A stretch of 64,000 nt of DNA, taken from the NCBI GenBank assembly GCA_033026295.1, contig CM065184.1, positions 13,147,501 to 13,211,500 on the forward strand, read 5' to 3'. The notes under the pieces were generated by a model, which did no database searches, was not told the DNA's origin, and saw only the letters and a list, made by a program, of their open reading frames with translations. This DNA is from Channa striata (lineage: Eukaryota; Chordata; Actinopteri; Anabantiformes; Channidae). The position numbers and the translations under genes are program-made. Positions 37,819-49,279 of this stretch are shown here, one piece after another (the first letter of the stretch is position 1; each line of letters begins with the position of its first letter).

Positions 37819-40800
37819 TCAATGCAGGTTAAGCCTTGTCCTGCTTGTCCTTGTCTTGAACAGTCTCTTCTTCCTTTTTCTCAGGGTCTGGCAAAAGAAA
37901 AAGATTAAAATGTCTTTTACTGCAGTTATTTTTCTGCTTATCTAATACAGTTCTTATGTTTATCCAGTGACAAAGCCAAATACAATTTGTTACACACCTT
38001 TGAGTTGAATGGGGCCCAGGACCAGAGTTTGCTGTGGTGTTCTGACCCCACGTCTCTCGCCATACGTTTGGTGCAGCCCCGGCGGCAGCGGGAGTTACTA
38101 TCAGAGGCTAAACATATCAGGACTTTGCACTGGATATAGACATTATCTGTGGCTCGCAGGAACTGAAAGGCTTTAAATGTGAAACGGGCGTAGCTACGGC
38201 TGCCAGTGACGTAGGCAATGTAGGTGTTGTCCACAGGACATCTGAAGGTGGAACAAAGACAGGTTAACTCCATAATGCAAATACCCCATGTTAGCAAAAC
38301 TGTATCTAGTCACTCCCCACAGTTTGTACTACTATAATGAATTATGACACAAGGCACTCCCTTCTTCTTACCCGTTACGGACCAGGTAGTAGGGTCTGCT
38401 TTGGAAGTCATTTTCCAATGGTGAGGCAACACAGGTGTCAAGGAACAGGACCAGGTTGCTGTCACTCCTACTGATGTCTACTTGGACGTACAAGTTCTGA
38501 CTGAGTGTCACCTTATATGGAACTTCGGTCACCTGAGTAAAAAACCGAATCATCATCCTGTGTTTTCAACCACATTATCTGGACAGTCATCTCTTTGCTG
38601 CCCGAAACGTACCTGAGAGTAGAAGCCGCTGGACTTGTAAAAAGCCATGCTTGTGTTGAATCTGCCTGTGCCTATGATGGTGCTGTTACCACGATGTTCG
38701 ACGAGGTACAGTATCTGAGCCACTGAGTCTTGCTCCATTCGACAGCTCACGTTCATCTTGAAGTGAGACTGCCGTGTGATCTCACCAGAGCTGGACGGAT
38801 AGGCACGGATATTGTTTGTGTACACAATTATGCCTTTCTCAAACTGTTCAAGGTAGAAGAAATTGAAAGTAGTTACACTCAAGAGTCCCCCTGCATGTGT
38901 TATTTACGGAGAAGTATATTACAAACTGCTTCGTGTTATTATTGGTTTCCAGAAGATGATGAGTTACCTTACGGACATTTCCACAAGTGTTAATGGGGAA
39001 ATTAAAGACCACCTGGCGTGCGGAAACCAGGGGTCTGCAGTGCGGGTTATCCAAGTACAGATTGTGGCCATCATATCCCAGAGAGTTCAGGTAAGACCTC
39101 TCAATCACAATGTTCATGATGTCGGAGGAACAGTTCACTCGACCTGATTAAAGAGAGTGTCCAGTTAAAGTTTGTTGGTCCAGACAGTGACATTTTAACA
39201 ACAAGGCTTTCTGTGACAAATTTTGTCTCCTGTTCCTACTGAGAACTCTCATGATAACGAACAGGTAATTTCCTCACATAATGCACTGTTTTCACAGGAG
39301 GGAAATATTATCAGACATATAATTTGATAAAAACTGCATGTCTTTTATCCACCATGGACTCCACAATGATTTTACCTAAGTGTGCTGGCAGGGAGCTTAT
39401 GAACTCAGCAGAGAATCCCCGGCCAACCACGGATCCATCAGTTCGAAACAGCACAGTCAAGTAGTTGGAGGTGGAGTAGAAAGAGTTCATACTGTTGTTG
39501 CACACTTTCCCCAGATACCTTGAACCCACAGACGGTCCATCGTAGACTGCAATGTAGTCACAGGAGCAGCAGTTCTCCAATCTGTTGTTAAAGAGATTTG
39601 TGAAAAGTCATTAACTGGAATGAATATTAGCTCATCAGAGCAAAACCTATCTTTGAATTACTAATTTACGGCTTAATTCTATTTTATTGTTGCATATTGT
39701 CCATAATTTCTGCTCAGTCTAAGTAATATATATTCACAAAAATAGCTTTCTGTTCTTCACTCACTGCAGGTACGAGAATGCCAGGTAAATTCTATGGTCG
39801 GATGCAGCTTTGAGTTGCCAGACACAGTAGGAGTTGTCGTGATAGTAGTTGGGGTGGTTGGGGCTGTTGAATGTGCCAGAGCCAGACAAAGAGCCTCCAC
39901 AGGGTACTGAAGGTAAAAAACACAGCACAGGTGTGATTGTAATTCACTATATTTGCAGACGCCTTTTTTTGCACGTTCAGGTTCCTACCTGTGGTTGGCC
40001 AAGACGTTGTGTAATAACAGTAGGCTGTTAAAAAAACCAAAAGAAAACATTGGCATCAGTGTGAGGTTTTTGTAGAAACTGTGATGTGCTGAGCGTTGAA
40101 TGACATAAGACCTACAGTAGTAGTCATGACAACAGTTGCCACGGTATTCACAAGAGCTTGAGCAGGAGCAGCTTCCCATGTCCTGGCCGCAGTTGTAACG
40201 ACATGACTGCCCATCTGATGTTGTATACCAGTCAGGAGTGGTTGTGGACTGATAGCAGTAACCTAGGACAGAAAAGAATGAAGTGATTACTGCAAATCTG
40301 CTCCTTCAGTATAAAACAAACATTAAAATACATTTGCTATTCATTTTGCAACTGTAAATAAAAAATGAATATTTTCACAATATGGCTGTACAGTCACTGA
40401 GAAGTCAGACAGTCTGTTAAAGCTGATTTGTTGGACTTGACACTTACTGTAGTAGTCGTGACAACAGTTGCCACGGTATTCACAAGAGCTTGAGCAGGAG
40501 CAGCTTCCCAGGTTCGAGCCGCAGTTGTAACGACATGACTGCCAATCTGAGAAACACAAGGGTTATTAAAATATCCCCCAAATTAATGAGATGTTGTGTA
40601 ATTTCACATATAGGTTGTGGAGAGGTTTTCCTACTTGTTGTATACCAGTCAGGAGTGGTTGTGGACTGATAGCAGTAATCTAGGACACAAAAGAATGAAG
40701 TTATTACTGCAAATCTGCTCCTTCAGTGTAAAACAAACATTAAAATACATTTGCTATTCATTTTGCAACTGTAAATAAAAAATGAATATTTTCACACTAT

Positions 40801-42493
40801 GGTTGTACAGTCACTGAGAAGTCAGACAGTCTGTTAAAGCTGATTTGTTGGACTTGACACTTACTGTAGTAGTCGTGACAACAGTTGCCACGGTATTCAC
40901 AAGAGCTTGAGCAGGAGCAGCTTCCCAGGTTCGAGCCGCAGTTGTAACGACATGACTGCCAATCTGAGAAACACAAGGGTTATTAAAATATCCCCCAAAT
41001 TAATGAGATGTTGTGTAATTTCACATATAGGTTGTGGAGAGGTTTTCCTACTTGTTGTATACCAGTCAGGAGTGGTTGTGGACTGATAGCAGTAATCTAG
41101 GACAGAAAAGAATGAAGTGATTACTGCAAATCTGCTCCTTCAGTGTAAAACAAACATTAATTTTGCAACTGTAAATAAAAATGAATATTTTCACACTATG
41201 GCTGTACAGTCACTGAGAAGTCAGACAGTCTGTTAAAGCTGATTTGTTTGACTTGACGCTTACTTGTTAGTAGTCGACATGACTGCCAACAACAGTTCCC
41301 CAAATTAATGAGATGTTGTGTAACATATAGGTTGTGGAGAGGTATTCACAAGAGCTTGAGCAGGAGCAGCTTCCCAGGTTACAGTCACTGAGAAGTCAGA
41401 CAGTCTGTTAAAGCTGATTTGTTGACACTTCACAAGAGCTTGAGACAGCTTCCCAGGTTTGACGACATGACTGCCAAGCTGAACTGAATATTTTCACACT
41501 ATGGCTGTACAGTCACTGAGAAACACAAAGGGTTATTAAAATATCCCCCAAATTAATGAGATGTTGTGTAATTTCACATATAGGTTGTGGAGAGGTTTTC
41601 ATACTGGTGTAATGCAGCTCAGGACTGGCAGTTGTCTCTTGGCAGTGATCTAGGACAGAAAAGAATGAAGTGCTTCATTTTCCTTCACCTCTTCCTATAG
41701 TGTAAAACCATTATAAATACACCTGCTGTTTACAGGGCAACGGTGAATAAAAGAATATTTTGGCACAATGGTTGTACAACCAGTGAGAAGTCAGACAGGC
41801 TTTATCCTTCCCCAAGAGAGGGATGCAGAGCCTGTTAATACTGTTGATTTGTTAGACACTTACTGTCGTAGTCATGACAACAGTTGCCACTCTGTTGACA
41901 AGAGCTTGCACAGGAGCAGCTTCCCAGGTTCTGGCCGCAGTTGCTACGACATGAGGGCTGAGCTGGGAGACGAGGGAAGACAGACTCTACTTATTACAAT
42001 ACTTAGAATTTTCTGTTAAATTAATTTAATTTTCTGAAGCTGTTGCTTTAGGAATTTGGAGGTGAGATATTTAAATATTTGTAGCATAAGGCATTTAGGC
42101 AGAGACAATGAGACTAAGACAAATCAAGGCAATATTCCAGATGTATTTCACACAATTAAAAAACTACTGTCAAACTTTTTTTGTTTAATGTAGTAATAGA
42201 TTTTTTTACGTGTAGGATTTGCTGTTCCTGTTATGTCCTCTGTTGTGTGGAAGCGACTGGCACCTAAATGGAGCATGAGGAAAAGAAACAGAACACAGGG
42301 TCACATAAAGTGCACAAAGACCAGCACAGATTCTGAATATTTCTAAGTAATGATGTTACAATTACTGCCCTTCAAATACAAATGTAAGCTGCTGTAAGTG
42401 AAAATATTTCAAAACCAAAAAGTAAGAATAGTGAACAATACCTCGCACTCCATGTGCGGTGATCACGCTGCACAGAACCAACAGAGCCCACAT
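37819..42493 (-). CDS. secreted CUB + ZP domain protein with somatomedin-B repeats (CUZD1-like), frameshifted near its 3' end
   Basis: Minus-strand exons by eye: 42442-42493, 42210-42263, 41864-41962, 41605-41649, 41052-41096, 40865-40963, 40635-40679, 40448-40546, 40116-40262, 39989-40024, 39765-39906, 39376-39581, 38968-39143, 38613-38843, 38372-38532, 37998-38241 and 37819-37887. This gives about 649 codons. Order: signal peptide (MWALLVLCSVITAHG); phase-1 exons with the 8-Cys somatomedin-B pattern CxxxC-C-CxC-C-CC, linked by a DYCYQSTTTPDWYTT exon; one CUB domain (exons at 39.4-39.9 kb, SGTFNSPNHPNYY); and a ZP domain (RVNCSSDIMNIVIERSYL to SRCRRGCTKRMARD). Position beside ikzf5 suggests CUZD1, but the SMB array is unlike the two-CUB mammalian protein; other ZP genes are possible. 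Near 38025 one base is missing relative to the expected frame, so the GPIQLK-type end of the ZP domain is read out of frame and replaced by a basic tail. The ZP fold normally mediates extracellular polymerisation. Confidence 0.85.
40448..41281 (-). repeat. 417-bp tandem duplication of an SMB-linker exon pair
   Basis: Two adjacent units, 40448-40864 and 40865-41281, each hold one 99-base somatomedin-B exon and one 45-base linker exon plus both introns. Equivalent exon edges are offset by exactly 417 bases. The exons are identical or nearly so, and the introns differ by scattered substitutions and a short deletion in the second unit. The fused exon at 40116-40262 with its flank (40262-40447) is a further related unit. 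All boundaries are phase 1, so added units keep the reading frame. Confidence 0.9.
41270..41600. pseudogene. scrambled remnant of an SMB exon unit
   Basis: Here the expected third unit is broken into short pieces of the same repeat, in altered order: a stub of the SMB exon donor (ttagtagtcg), acatgactgcc from the exon start, caacagtt, an intron piece (ccccaaattaatgagatg), a 5'-flank piece (taggttgtggagagg), the middle of the SMB exon (ttcacaagagcttgagcagg), the upstream intron again (acagtcactgagaagtcag), a second exon piece (acaagagcttgag, then cttcccaggttt), and a third exon start (gacgacatgactgccaa). No intact SMB exon remains. The linker exon beyond it (41605-41649) still has splice sites. 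Confidence 0.8.
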
Positions 42494-42540
42494 GGTGAAT
42501 CTGTTCAACTTCCAACTTTCTTCAGATGTCAACCGTTGCT

Positions 42541-42549
42541 CCTTATATA
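42541..42549 (-). promoter_or_regulatory. TATA box of the CUZD1-like gene
   Basis: The minus strand reads gtatataagg at about 42541-42550, roughly 50 bases upstream of the start codon at 42493. This fits a TATA-driven, tissue-restricted secreted protein gene with a short 5' UTR. Confidence 0.55.
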
Positions 42550-42954
42550 CCCACAAACCTGCGTAGATACTTTGCTGTAAACCCATAAAGTTTCTTATGT
42601 CATCAAATGGGATAAATTGGGCTGTAAACATGCATGAGAAACACACACTTGGTTAACTACCATAAAGAATAGACAAAGATAGTTCTCCTCTAGCTTCAGG
42701 ATGTGTGGATAAGACATACGGTAGAATTTTATGACAGTTTTTGGGAATCTGCATTTAAGTCTATAAAAAATTTGCGACATGCGTTTCTTCCTGGTATAAT
42801 ATACTGTATTACTGCGAACGGCAAAGTTTCTTAAACATGTATGTTAAACTTTAAAAATACCATGTCCATGCTGTTCTGTAGACATGCACATGAATTGTGT
42901 TTTTAATTATTGTTGAAAAGTCACAAAATGCACAAATGCAGCTCTAGATTCACA

Positions 42955-43245
42955 TGAGGTAGCCTGGTGATGCAAACGTTCGCACTGCCGCCTCACAGCT
43001 CACAGCTGGGGGTTCATGTCCCTGTCCACCGTGGCCTTTCTGTGGGACCATGGCCTTTGTCTAATTGTTGACCACTAGGTGTGAATGGTTGTCTCTCTGT
43101 GCGTGTCTCTATGTGTTGGCCCTGAGATAGACTGGCAACCTGTCTAGGGTGGACCCCGACTCTGGCCCTGTGACAGCTGGGACAGGCTCCAGCCCCTCAT
43201 TGACCCCTTACAGGATAAGCAGTTACAAATAATGGATGGATGATA
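42955..43245 (+). repeat. degraded SINE-like interspersed repeat
   Basis: It contains the strings cactgccgcctcacagc, ggcctttctgtggga, gtgaatggttgtctctctgt, atgtgttggccctgaga, gacagctgggacaggctcc and a tail gataagcagtta ending in atggatgga. I recognise these as parts of a very common teleost repeat, seen here in a diverged copy. The class is given tentatively. Confidence 0.6.
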
Positions 43246-44087
43246 GATTCAAATGGTCACTTTGTGCCAACTCTTCTGTGTTACCGTTTCATAAAATTAT
43301 GTCCATTATAAATTAATTTGGGGATGAAATGCTTTAATGTTAGAGGTTTGCATATTAGCAAAGTGTGCTCCAGTGATATTGCATTGATGAGAATGGGGCA
43401 GATATAAGGTCACAGTGACCTTGACCCTTGACCGATAAAATCTAATCAGTTCGTTTTTGGAATCCAAGTAAACTTTTGAGCCACTTTTGTAGAAATTGGG
43501 ACAAACGCTCCAAAAACATAATACTTCTGGCACAGAAGCGACTAACTGCAAAAATCCATATTACTGTTCACTGAAGAAAATCTATTCTTTGTCATTCTGC
43601 TGGGAAAAGTAAAAACTAAATACAGCCTTGAGTTTAAATAAGTAAGGATGTGGTTATTCTTTTTATTTGGAAACCTATTAAAGCAAGAAAAGGAGCTAAT
43701 GTCAACAAACTATTCACTTCTAAAAACAGTTACTACCTGCTAAAGTAATAAGTAACAAATTAAACAAGCTTAAAATTCAGATGGATTAGTGCTGACTGCC
43801 AAGAAAACTGGCATGTAATGACTAAACATTACTATTCTTGCGTTTAACAAGTTTTGTGATATGATTTGATGGCATGGAGTAAAAACTAATAGGGCCTAAC
43901 TTAGAATCCATAGAAATTGTATGACAAACTTCTCTTTGCTTGACTTTTCCTCACATGTAGTTTTAAATTTGTACAAACCTTTGGTTCATGATCAAATCCC
44001 TGAAAAAAACAATTTACTTTCACCTGCAGCTTAAATTGGTGCTAATCAGCTGATATTAACCTGCTGACTTGCTAAAATGTGTCTCAG

Positions 44088-44340
44088 TGGGTAGAGCATC
44101 AGGCTGCGATGCAGAAGTCTGGAACATTCATTTTAAATAGCGTGGCCAAACATTATGCATAATGCACCTCAGTACAACTCCACTACCCAGTTTAACCTCA
44201 ATAATACGCAGAGAGTAAAATGATCACCTTTCTGACAGTTCAACTGAAAAAATGAAAACAAATTTAAACAGTGTTGCATTGGATTGCATTTCATTGGACA
44301 GGTGTACCTAATAAAGTGGCCAAGTTTGTACTCAGTGAAG
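44088..44340 (-). repeat. TTTATTAGGTACACC-family repeat, copy 2, with adjoining tRNA-like fragment
   Basis: Read on the minus strand this begins near 44340 with actgagtacaaacttggcca, then the same ctttattaggtacacctgt terminus as at 19503, then caatccaat and a weaker match inward. At its far end the plus strand reads ctcagtgggtagagcatc and gcgatgcagaagtc (44088-44122), a tRNA 5'-half-like stretch without the 3' half. That part may belong to a tRNA-derived SINE or a separate fragment. Neither part codes. Confidence 0.55.
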
Positions 44341-45299
44341 ACAATAAAGCCTCTAGTCTAATAGACTGAGTTGGTGAAAACAGTTGCTAAACATATTGGC
44401 AGCTTAACAACGACATATTAACATGGTCAGTGTGATAGAACTTTTATAGCAACCAATTTCAGTGATAACCAGACAAACCTGCCGGTGCTGTAAAACACTT
44501 GGTGGCATGGCGTTTCTCATTTTGTGAGAAAATCTAGCACACCCTGCTCTGTTGAATCAGGTGTGTGTGAAGGATTTTACCCTACAATATGCGTAGTAGG
44601 CTACACACGTCACAATTTAATATCAAATCCAAACCACGTTGCTTAATCAACTTATTTACCTTGTCTATGAAGAACATTTGAAAGGTGTTTGCTCTTTTCC
44701 CAGGACACACTGGGTTTGATATTGCTATAAATCAGATGATAGAATCGATTTGGAACATGTATAGTGACTGCAGGAGAGTTACATGAATCTGCATTCATCA
44801 GACAATTTTTAATACATTTCACATACAAATTTAATAACATAAAGTAATAAGGCAAATAATAAAACTATGAATATCAGAACCGGGGAGAAGTGAACTAAAC
44901 ACAGAAACATTAGTAATATTGAAACAGGAGTTGCTGTATTGGGACATTTCCTCCTTCTGTCTTTCATTTTTTCTTCTATGCACTTATGTGATTCACGTTT
45001 GAGACGTGTTCATCCACAGAAAAACACACAAAACTAGGACTGTTCTCTCTTCGCAAGCAAACGTCTCTACAATACAGTGACATGTCAGTGAGTCACACAC
45101 ACTGAGCACAAACAAGCCTGGCAATCACTGGGTTTCCCGCTTGTGGCTTGTGGAGCTGAGCTCCCAGTTTGCCCCCACCAGGACAGGCCAAAGTCAACAG
45201 ACAGAGGGACACTGGGTGGATGGTCTCTCTCTCCTCTGGCTGTCTCACGTCAGAACAAGCTGTGACTCAGAGCAGAAGACCCCTGACTCAGAGCTGCTC

Positions 45300-45401
45300 T
45301 GGTTAATCAGTAGCTCAAGTGGGAGCAGCACGGCCGGCTCAGGTCATATAGAGGAAGAGCAGAGGCAGGAATTCAATCAACAGCAGCAGCAGGCGCACAC
45401 G
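45300..45401 (+). other. possible non-coding first exon of agt
   Basis: The sequence ends in a good donor, CACACG|gtaaga (45401/45402), and lies 1.1 kb upstream of the acceptor cttctacag at 46530-46538 that opens the first coding exon. Vertebrate angiotensinogen genes have a short untranslated first exon. The 5' limit is not known. A tatag-like motif lies near 45352. Confidence 0.35.
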
Positions 45402-46577
45402 GTAAGAGCTAACGCTGATTCTATCACAGCAATTGTCTTTTGATTGCGCATTAAAGTTAGTGGGAACTCTTCAGAGACGAGGAAAACATATTTAAATATA
45501 AATAAATGATGGGCTTTCTCTATTATAGTCTTCAAAATCTAAATCTAACTTTGAGTAAAGCCACATCTCTGTTTTTTTAGTTCAATTTAAAGGTCACTCC
45601 AATACAGAAATTGTGAAATTGTTTTGTGAAGTTGCTGAGTGAGGACAGTGAATCTAAACATAAGTTAAGATGAATCTGCTGGGGGTTTTCCATGAAAGTA
45701 TGAGGTGGGTTGCATGTAAATAGGAAGATTTGAGAGCACTGTATTTATTGATTAGGGACCAAGGCCATGTCCTAGGACGTGTCCAAATACAGGAAAATCC
45801 AGTGTTTGCTCACCTCCTCCAAGAGTCCATCAGTCCACATTTCTGCACATTCAACTTAAAGGCTAAAGTCCTGTTTTGTACATGGAGGTATAAGGATAAA
45901 ATGTTTTCAAAAAAGAAGGAAGTTATGTTGCAGCTCAGATGATGAGCAGCAGTGTTTAGCTCCAGCAAAATTAGAATAACAACATACATGATTATTTGTG
46001 TGTATTGTGATTAATTATATTAATGTAATAAATTATATTTTGCATTTTGTTTGTGTATTTTAGACCAGACTGTTGTGTGTTGTGTATTTATGTTTCCACC
46101 TGTTTTACCTAACATCTCATCTCTCCCCCTAGAATAATAAGCTTTTAGTTTTATTGTGTTTGTATTCTCAACAATTTACTTGCGTGATAGGACTGCAGTC
46201 TCATATGTTCTTCTAATGTTTTCATATAAATTGGTTATTGGTCATTTGAGCATATACGTGTTTTAGTCAGATTTCCAATAAATATAAATTGGCACAGCAG
46301 AGATGCACAACTCTAGATCTTCTATGCAACCTCTATTGCCTGCGGTTAATCACTGACCAGGAGTGGACTCACAGAAATCAATCAGTCAATCACATGTGAC
46401 TGTAAGCCCAGTGCTCCTGTCAGAGACAGGAAACCAGATCCAGCCAGATTTCTGACACAATAATAATGATGAAACAATGCTCAATAAGTCTCAAATAGCA
46501 GTTGATGAGATAATTAAAATCTTTTTCTCCTTCTACAGAAACAATCTTTTTGAGGTCACTGCCACCAAAAGCTAAAA

Positions 46578-48869
46578 ATGCAGAAACTGCTTCTGCTCCT
46601 TCTGTGCTGCTGCCTCTCAGGAAGTCAAGCCAACCGTGTCTACGTTCACCCTTTCGGTCTCTTTGCTGTCGGAAACATCAGCTGTGTGACCCCTCAGACC
46701 CAGACGCCAAACCCTCAGGAAACACTTCCCGTGGCCCCCCTCGATGTTGAGGCCCTGACACCAGACAGCAGGGACCCAACAAAAGTGAACACGCAGAGGC
46801 AGAACATCACAGAGAAGATGATGGTTCTGGCAAAACTCATGAACTTTCTGGGCCTGAGGATGTATCAGGCTCTCAGCAGCAAGCAACGCAGCACCAACAC
46901 CCTCCTCTCTCCGCTCGGCACTTACGGATCCCTCGTCACCCTCTCCCTGGGAGCGTCCAGGAAGACAGCAACCTCATTCCAGGTCTCTGCTTTTCATTAG
47001 CTGTCACTGTAGTGATGGTTCAAAAGAGGCTTTAGTGTTTGTTGATGAGCACGTCTTGTACTTGTACTCAAAGAAGCCGGTCTTTCTCGTCTTTGCTTCC
47101 AGGGTTTTCTGGGCCTGAGCAGTGGCACCAGCCTGGATGACTGTGCTTCCCTGGTGGGCAGACACAACGTTCTCAAGACACTACGGAGCATCAACAGTCT
47201 GGTGGAGGATGGAACCAAAGATAAAGTCACTACCCAGGTCTGGGCTTTTGCTCGCCAGGACGTCCGGCTATCAGAAGAGTTTATTCATGGCACGCAGGAC
47301 TTCTCAGATGCATCTTTCATCCGCAGCCTGGACTTCTCCAGGCCTCAGGAGGCTGAGCGGCTCCTGAACCACTTTGTAGAGAAGACATCAGGGGGGAAGG
47401 TGAAGAGCATTTTCAAAGATGTAAACGCCAGCAGCGACCTTCTGTTTGTTTCTTCCTTCAGCTTCCAAGGTCTGTCTCCTCTTGTTCATTTTACATCTGT
47501 AGAGTGGTATTTAACAAATGCACAGATTCACATTCAAATTTAAAATAATGATTTCCTATTTCCAGGGTGATGATATTAATCTAACTCCTCCAGCCTGTAA
47601 CACTTTCTACTGCATTTAGAGGAACTGTATTTTGCTATATTGTGTTAATTCTTGCAAACAAATACAATTAAATCAGTTTTGCAATGAATTATCAATGTTT
47701 TTTATGTTCTAAACACACTTCTGCCTCCAACTGCTGCCGTATCTGATTGTCCTCTTTGTCTGTGTCTATTTAGGCAACTGGAGGACAGCCTTTCGGCCAC
47801 ATAAAACCTCCATGCAGGAGTTTCATGTAGATGAAACCACCACAGTGATGGCTCCACTGATGACCCACACGGGTCAGTACCAGTACCTCAATGATAAGGT
47901 AAATCTGAGTTCAGATGAATAGTTTTGTGAAGGAGCTCTGGGCCTGTAAGAATATTAAAGATGTAACTCGTGTTTCTTTTGGATATGCAGCTGCGGCGGT
48001 GCACTGTAGTGAAGCTGTCTCTGAGCAGTCGGTCATACATGTTGTTGGTCGTGCCTCATGCAGGAGCCAGTCTGCACGATATAGAGTCTAAGCTGCTCAC
48101 TGACATGTCAGGCTGGCAGCAGAGCCTCCAAGAAGGGTGAGAATTTTTTTTTAAAACACTATGATGTCTGGGCATCTTATCTCAGTTTACAGTTTGCCTA
48201 AACCTCTTTGAATCTTTCATCATCTTAAACTTTTTGGGTTAAATCTCCTTCTTTGCAAAGCTCATTCTAATGTTAAAAGCTATTTAATACTGAAAATGCA
48301 TTTAATTTAGAAATGGAGCAGTTAGCCTTTAAATAATGACTCTTAAACTGTATTTACAAAAGCCAAATTTTCTCCACAAAAGTTTCTTCATAAACACTAT
48401 GTGCCATTGTCTAAGCTTCATGCTGAAAACCTCCCCACCTGCAGGTTGTTGGAGCTGTCAGTGCCAAAGTTCTCCATGTCTTCTGTGACCGACCTACGTA
48501 AGCTGCTGGCCTACATGGGTCCACAGGTCGAGGATGAACTGTTGGGGTCCCAGGCTGAGTTCAGCCAACTCAGCAACAACAGACTCTTCACTATAGATAA
48601 GGTGAAGTATAAACCGTCAGAACTAAACCATCATAAAACAAAACACTAACTTTGTTCGTGCGCTTCATTAACACGTCTCTGTCTCCTGACAGGCGCTCAG
48701 TAAAGTGCTGTTTGAGATGTCAGAGGACGGAGCAGAACCTCAGGACAGCGCACAGGAAGCAGGCATCCCTCTGAAACTGTCCATCAACCGGCCTTTCTTC
48801 TTTGCCGTCATAGAGGGAGATTCCAATGCAATCCTCTTACTGGGCAAAATCACAAACCCTACTCTCTAG
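46578..48869 (+). CDS. agt: angiotensinogen (serpin A8 type)
   Basis: Six coding segments, 46578-46982, 47103-47469, 47774-47898, 47991-48136, 48445-48601 and 48693-48869, join in frame to 458 residues. The 18-residue signal peptide (MQKLLLLLLCCCLSGSQA) is followed at once by the peptide hormone NRVYVHPF-GL and then Phe, so renin would cut Leu-Phe to release angiotensin I and ACE would remove GL to leave Asn1,Val5-angiotensin II. Mature Cys18 within NISC (also a glycosylation site) and a second Cys at about mature 131 (SLDDC) match the redox disulfide pair of mammalian AGT. The rest is a serpin fold ending RPFFFAVIEGDSNAILLLGKI. The region before it is not a typical inhibitory hinge. The product is secreted, mainly by liver, and feeds the renin-angiotensin system. 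The donor of the first coding segment (gtctct) is weak. The gene converges on cog2. Confidence 0.96.
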
Positions 48870-49251
48870 AGTTACAGTATGTTGAACTTAAAACCAACAA
48901 ACACCTCAGACATAAAAGACCCATTTCTTTATAATTTACTTATGACCTTCAGCTTCTGGAGAGGCTGAACTCAATCATGCAATAGACATTTAATTTCCCC
49001 TTGTGTTTTATCTGACATTATGGCCACATACAGTACATGAGGATTGAAGTACAAATGACTGATCTATCAATATTCAACTGACGTCGTACAAGTGCAGGAG
49101 TCACTAGAGATCCTTCTATCAGTATTTATGAAAACCTGTTACTAATTTTATTCTGTAAACTGTATTATAACAGAGTTCTGTATCTACAGTGAATGATTAA
49201 CTCACTGTATATGTTAACTAAGAGTTTATTTTTGTTTTGCTACGATTCTAG

Positions 49252-49257
49252 AATAAA
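49252..49257 (+). terminator. agt polyadenylation signal
   Basis: aataaa about 380 bases after the agt stop codon, in an AT-rich 3' UTR (48870-49275). Confidence 0.6.
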
Positions 49258-49279
49258 ATGTCTACCAATTAAAATGTTT

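Larger units (their letters stand above)
42650..45130. other. repeat-bearing intergenic region between the CUZD1-like gene and agt
   Basis: No exon is supported. The interval holds a degraded SINE-like repeat (42955-43245), a tRNA-like fragment (44088-44127) and a TTTATTAGGTACACC-family repeat (about 44130-44340), all listed separately. From remembered human maps it also marks the join between a 10q26-like and a 1q42-like gene block. Confidence 0.5.

Noticed and set aside
40080..41960. Array at 40-42 kb as a CRISPR or satellite array
   Set aside because: Units contain exons with conserved cysteines and GT-AG splice sites and are 417 bases long. This is exon duplication inside a gene.
44088..44127. 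Possible tRNA gene
   Set aside because: Only a 5'-half-like stretch (tcagtgggtagagcat) is present, with no B box or acceptor-stem partner. It adjoins a repeat, so it is taken as a SINE or tRNA fragment.
46578..48869. agt as an inhibitory serpin
   Set aside because: The signal peptide is followed directly by the angiotensin sequence and the hinge before the RPFFF motif is not of inhibitory type, so it is angiotensinogen.
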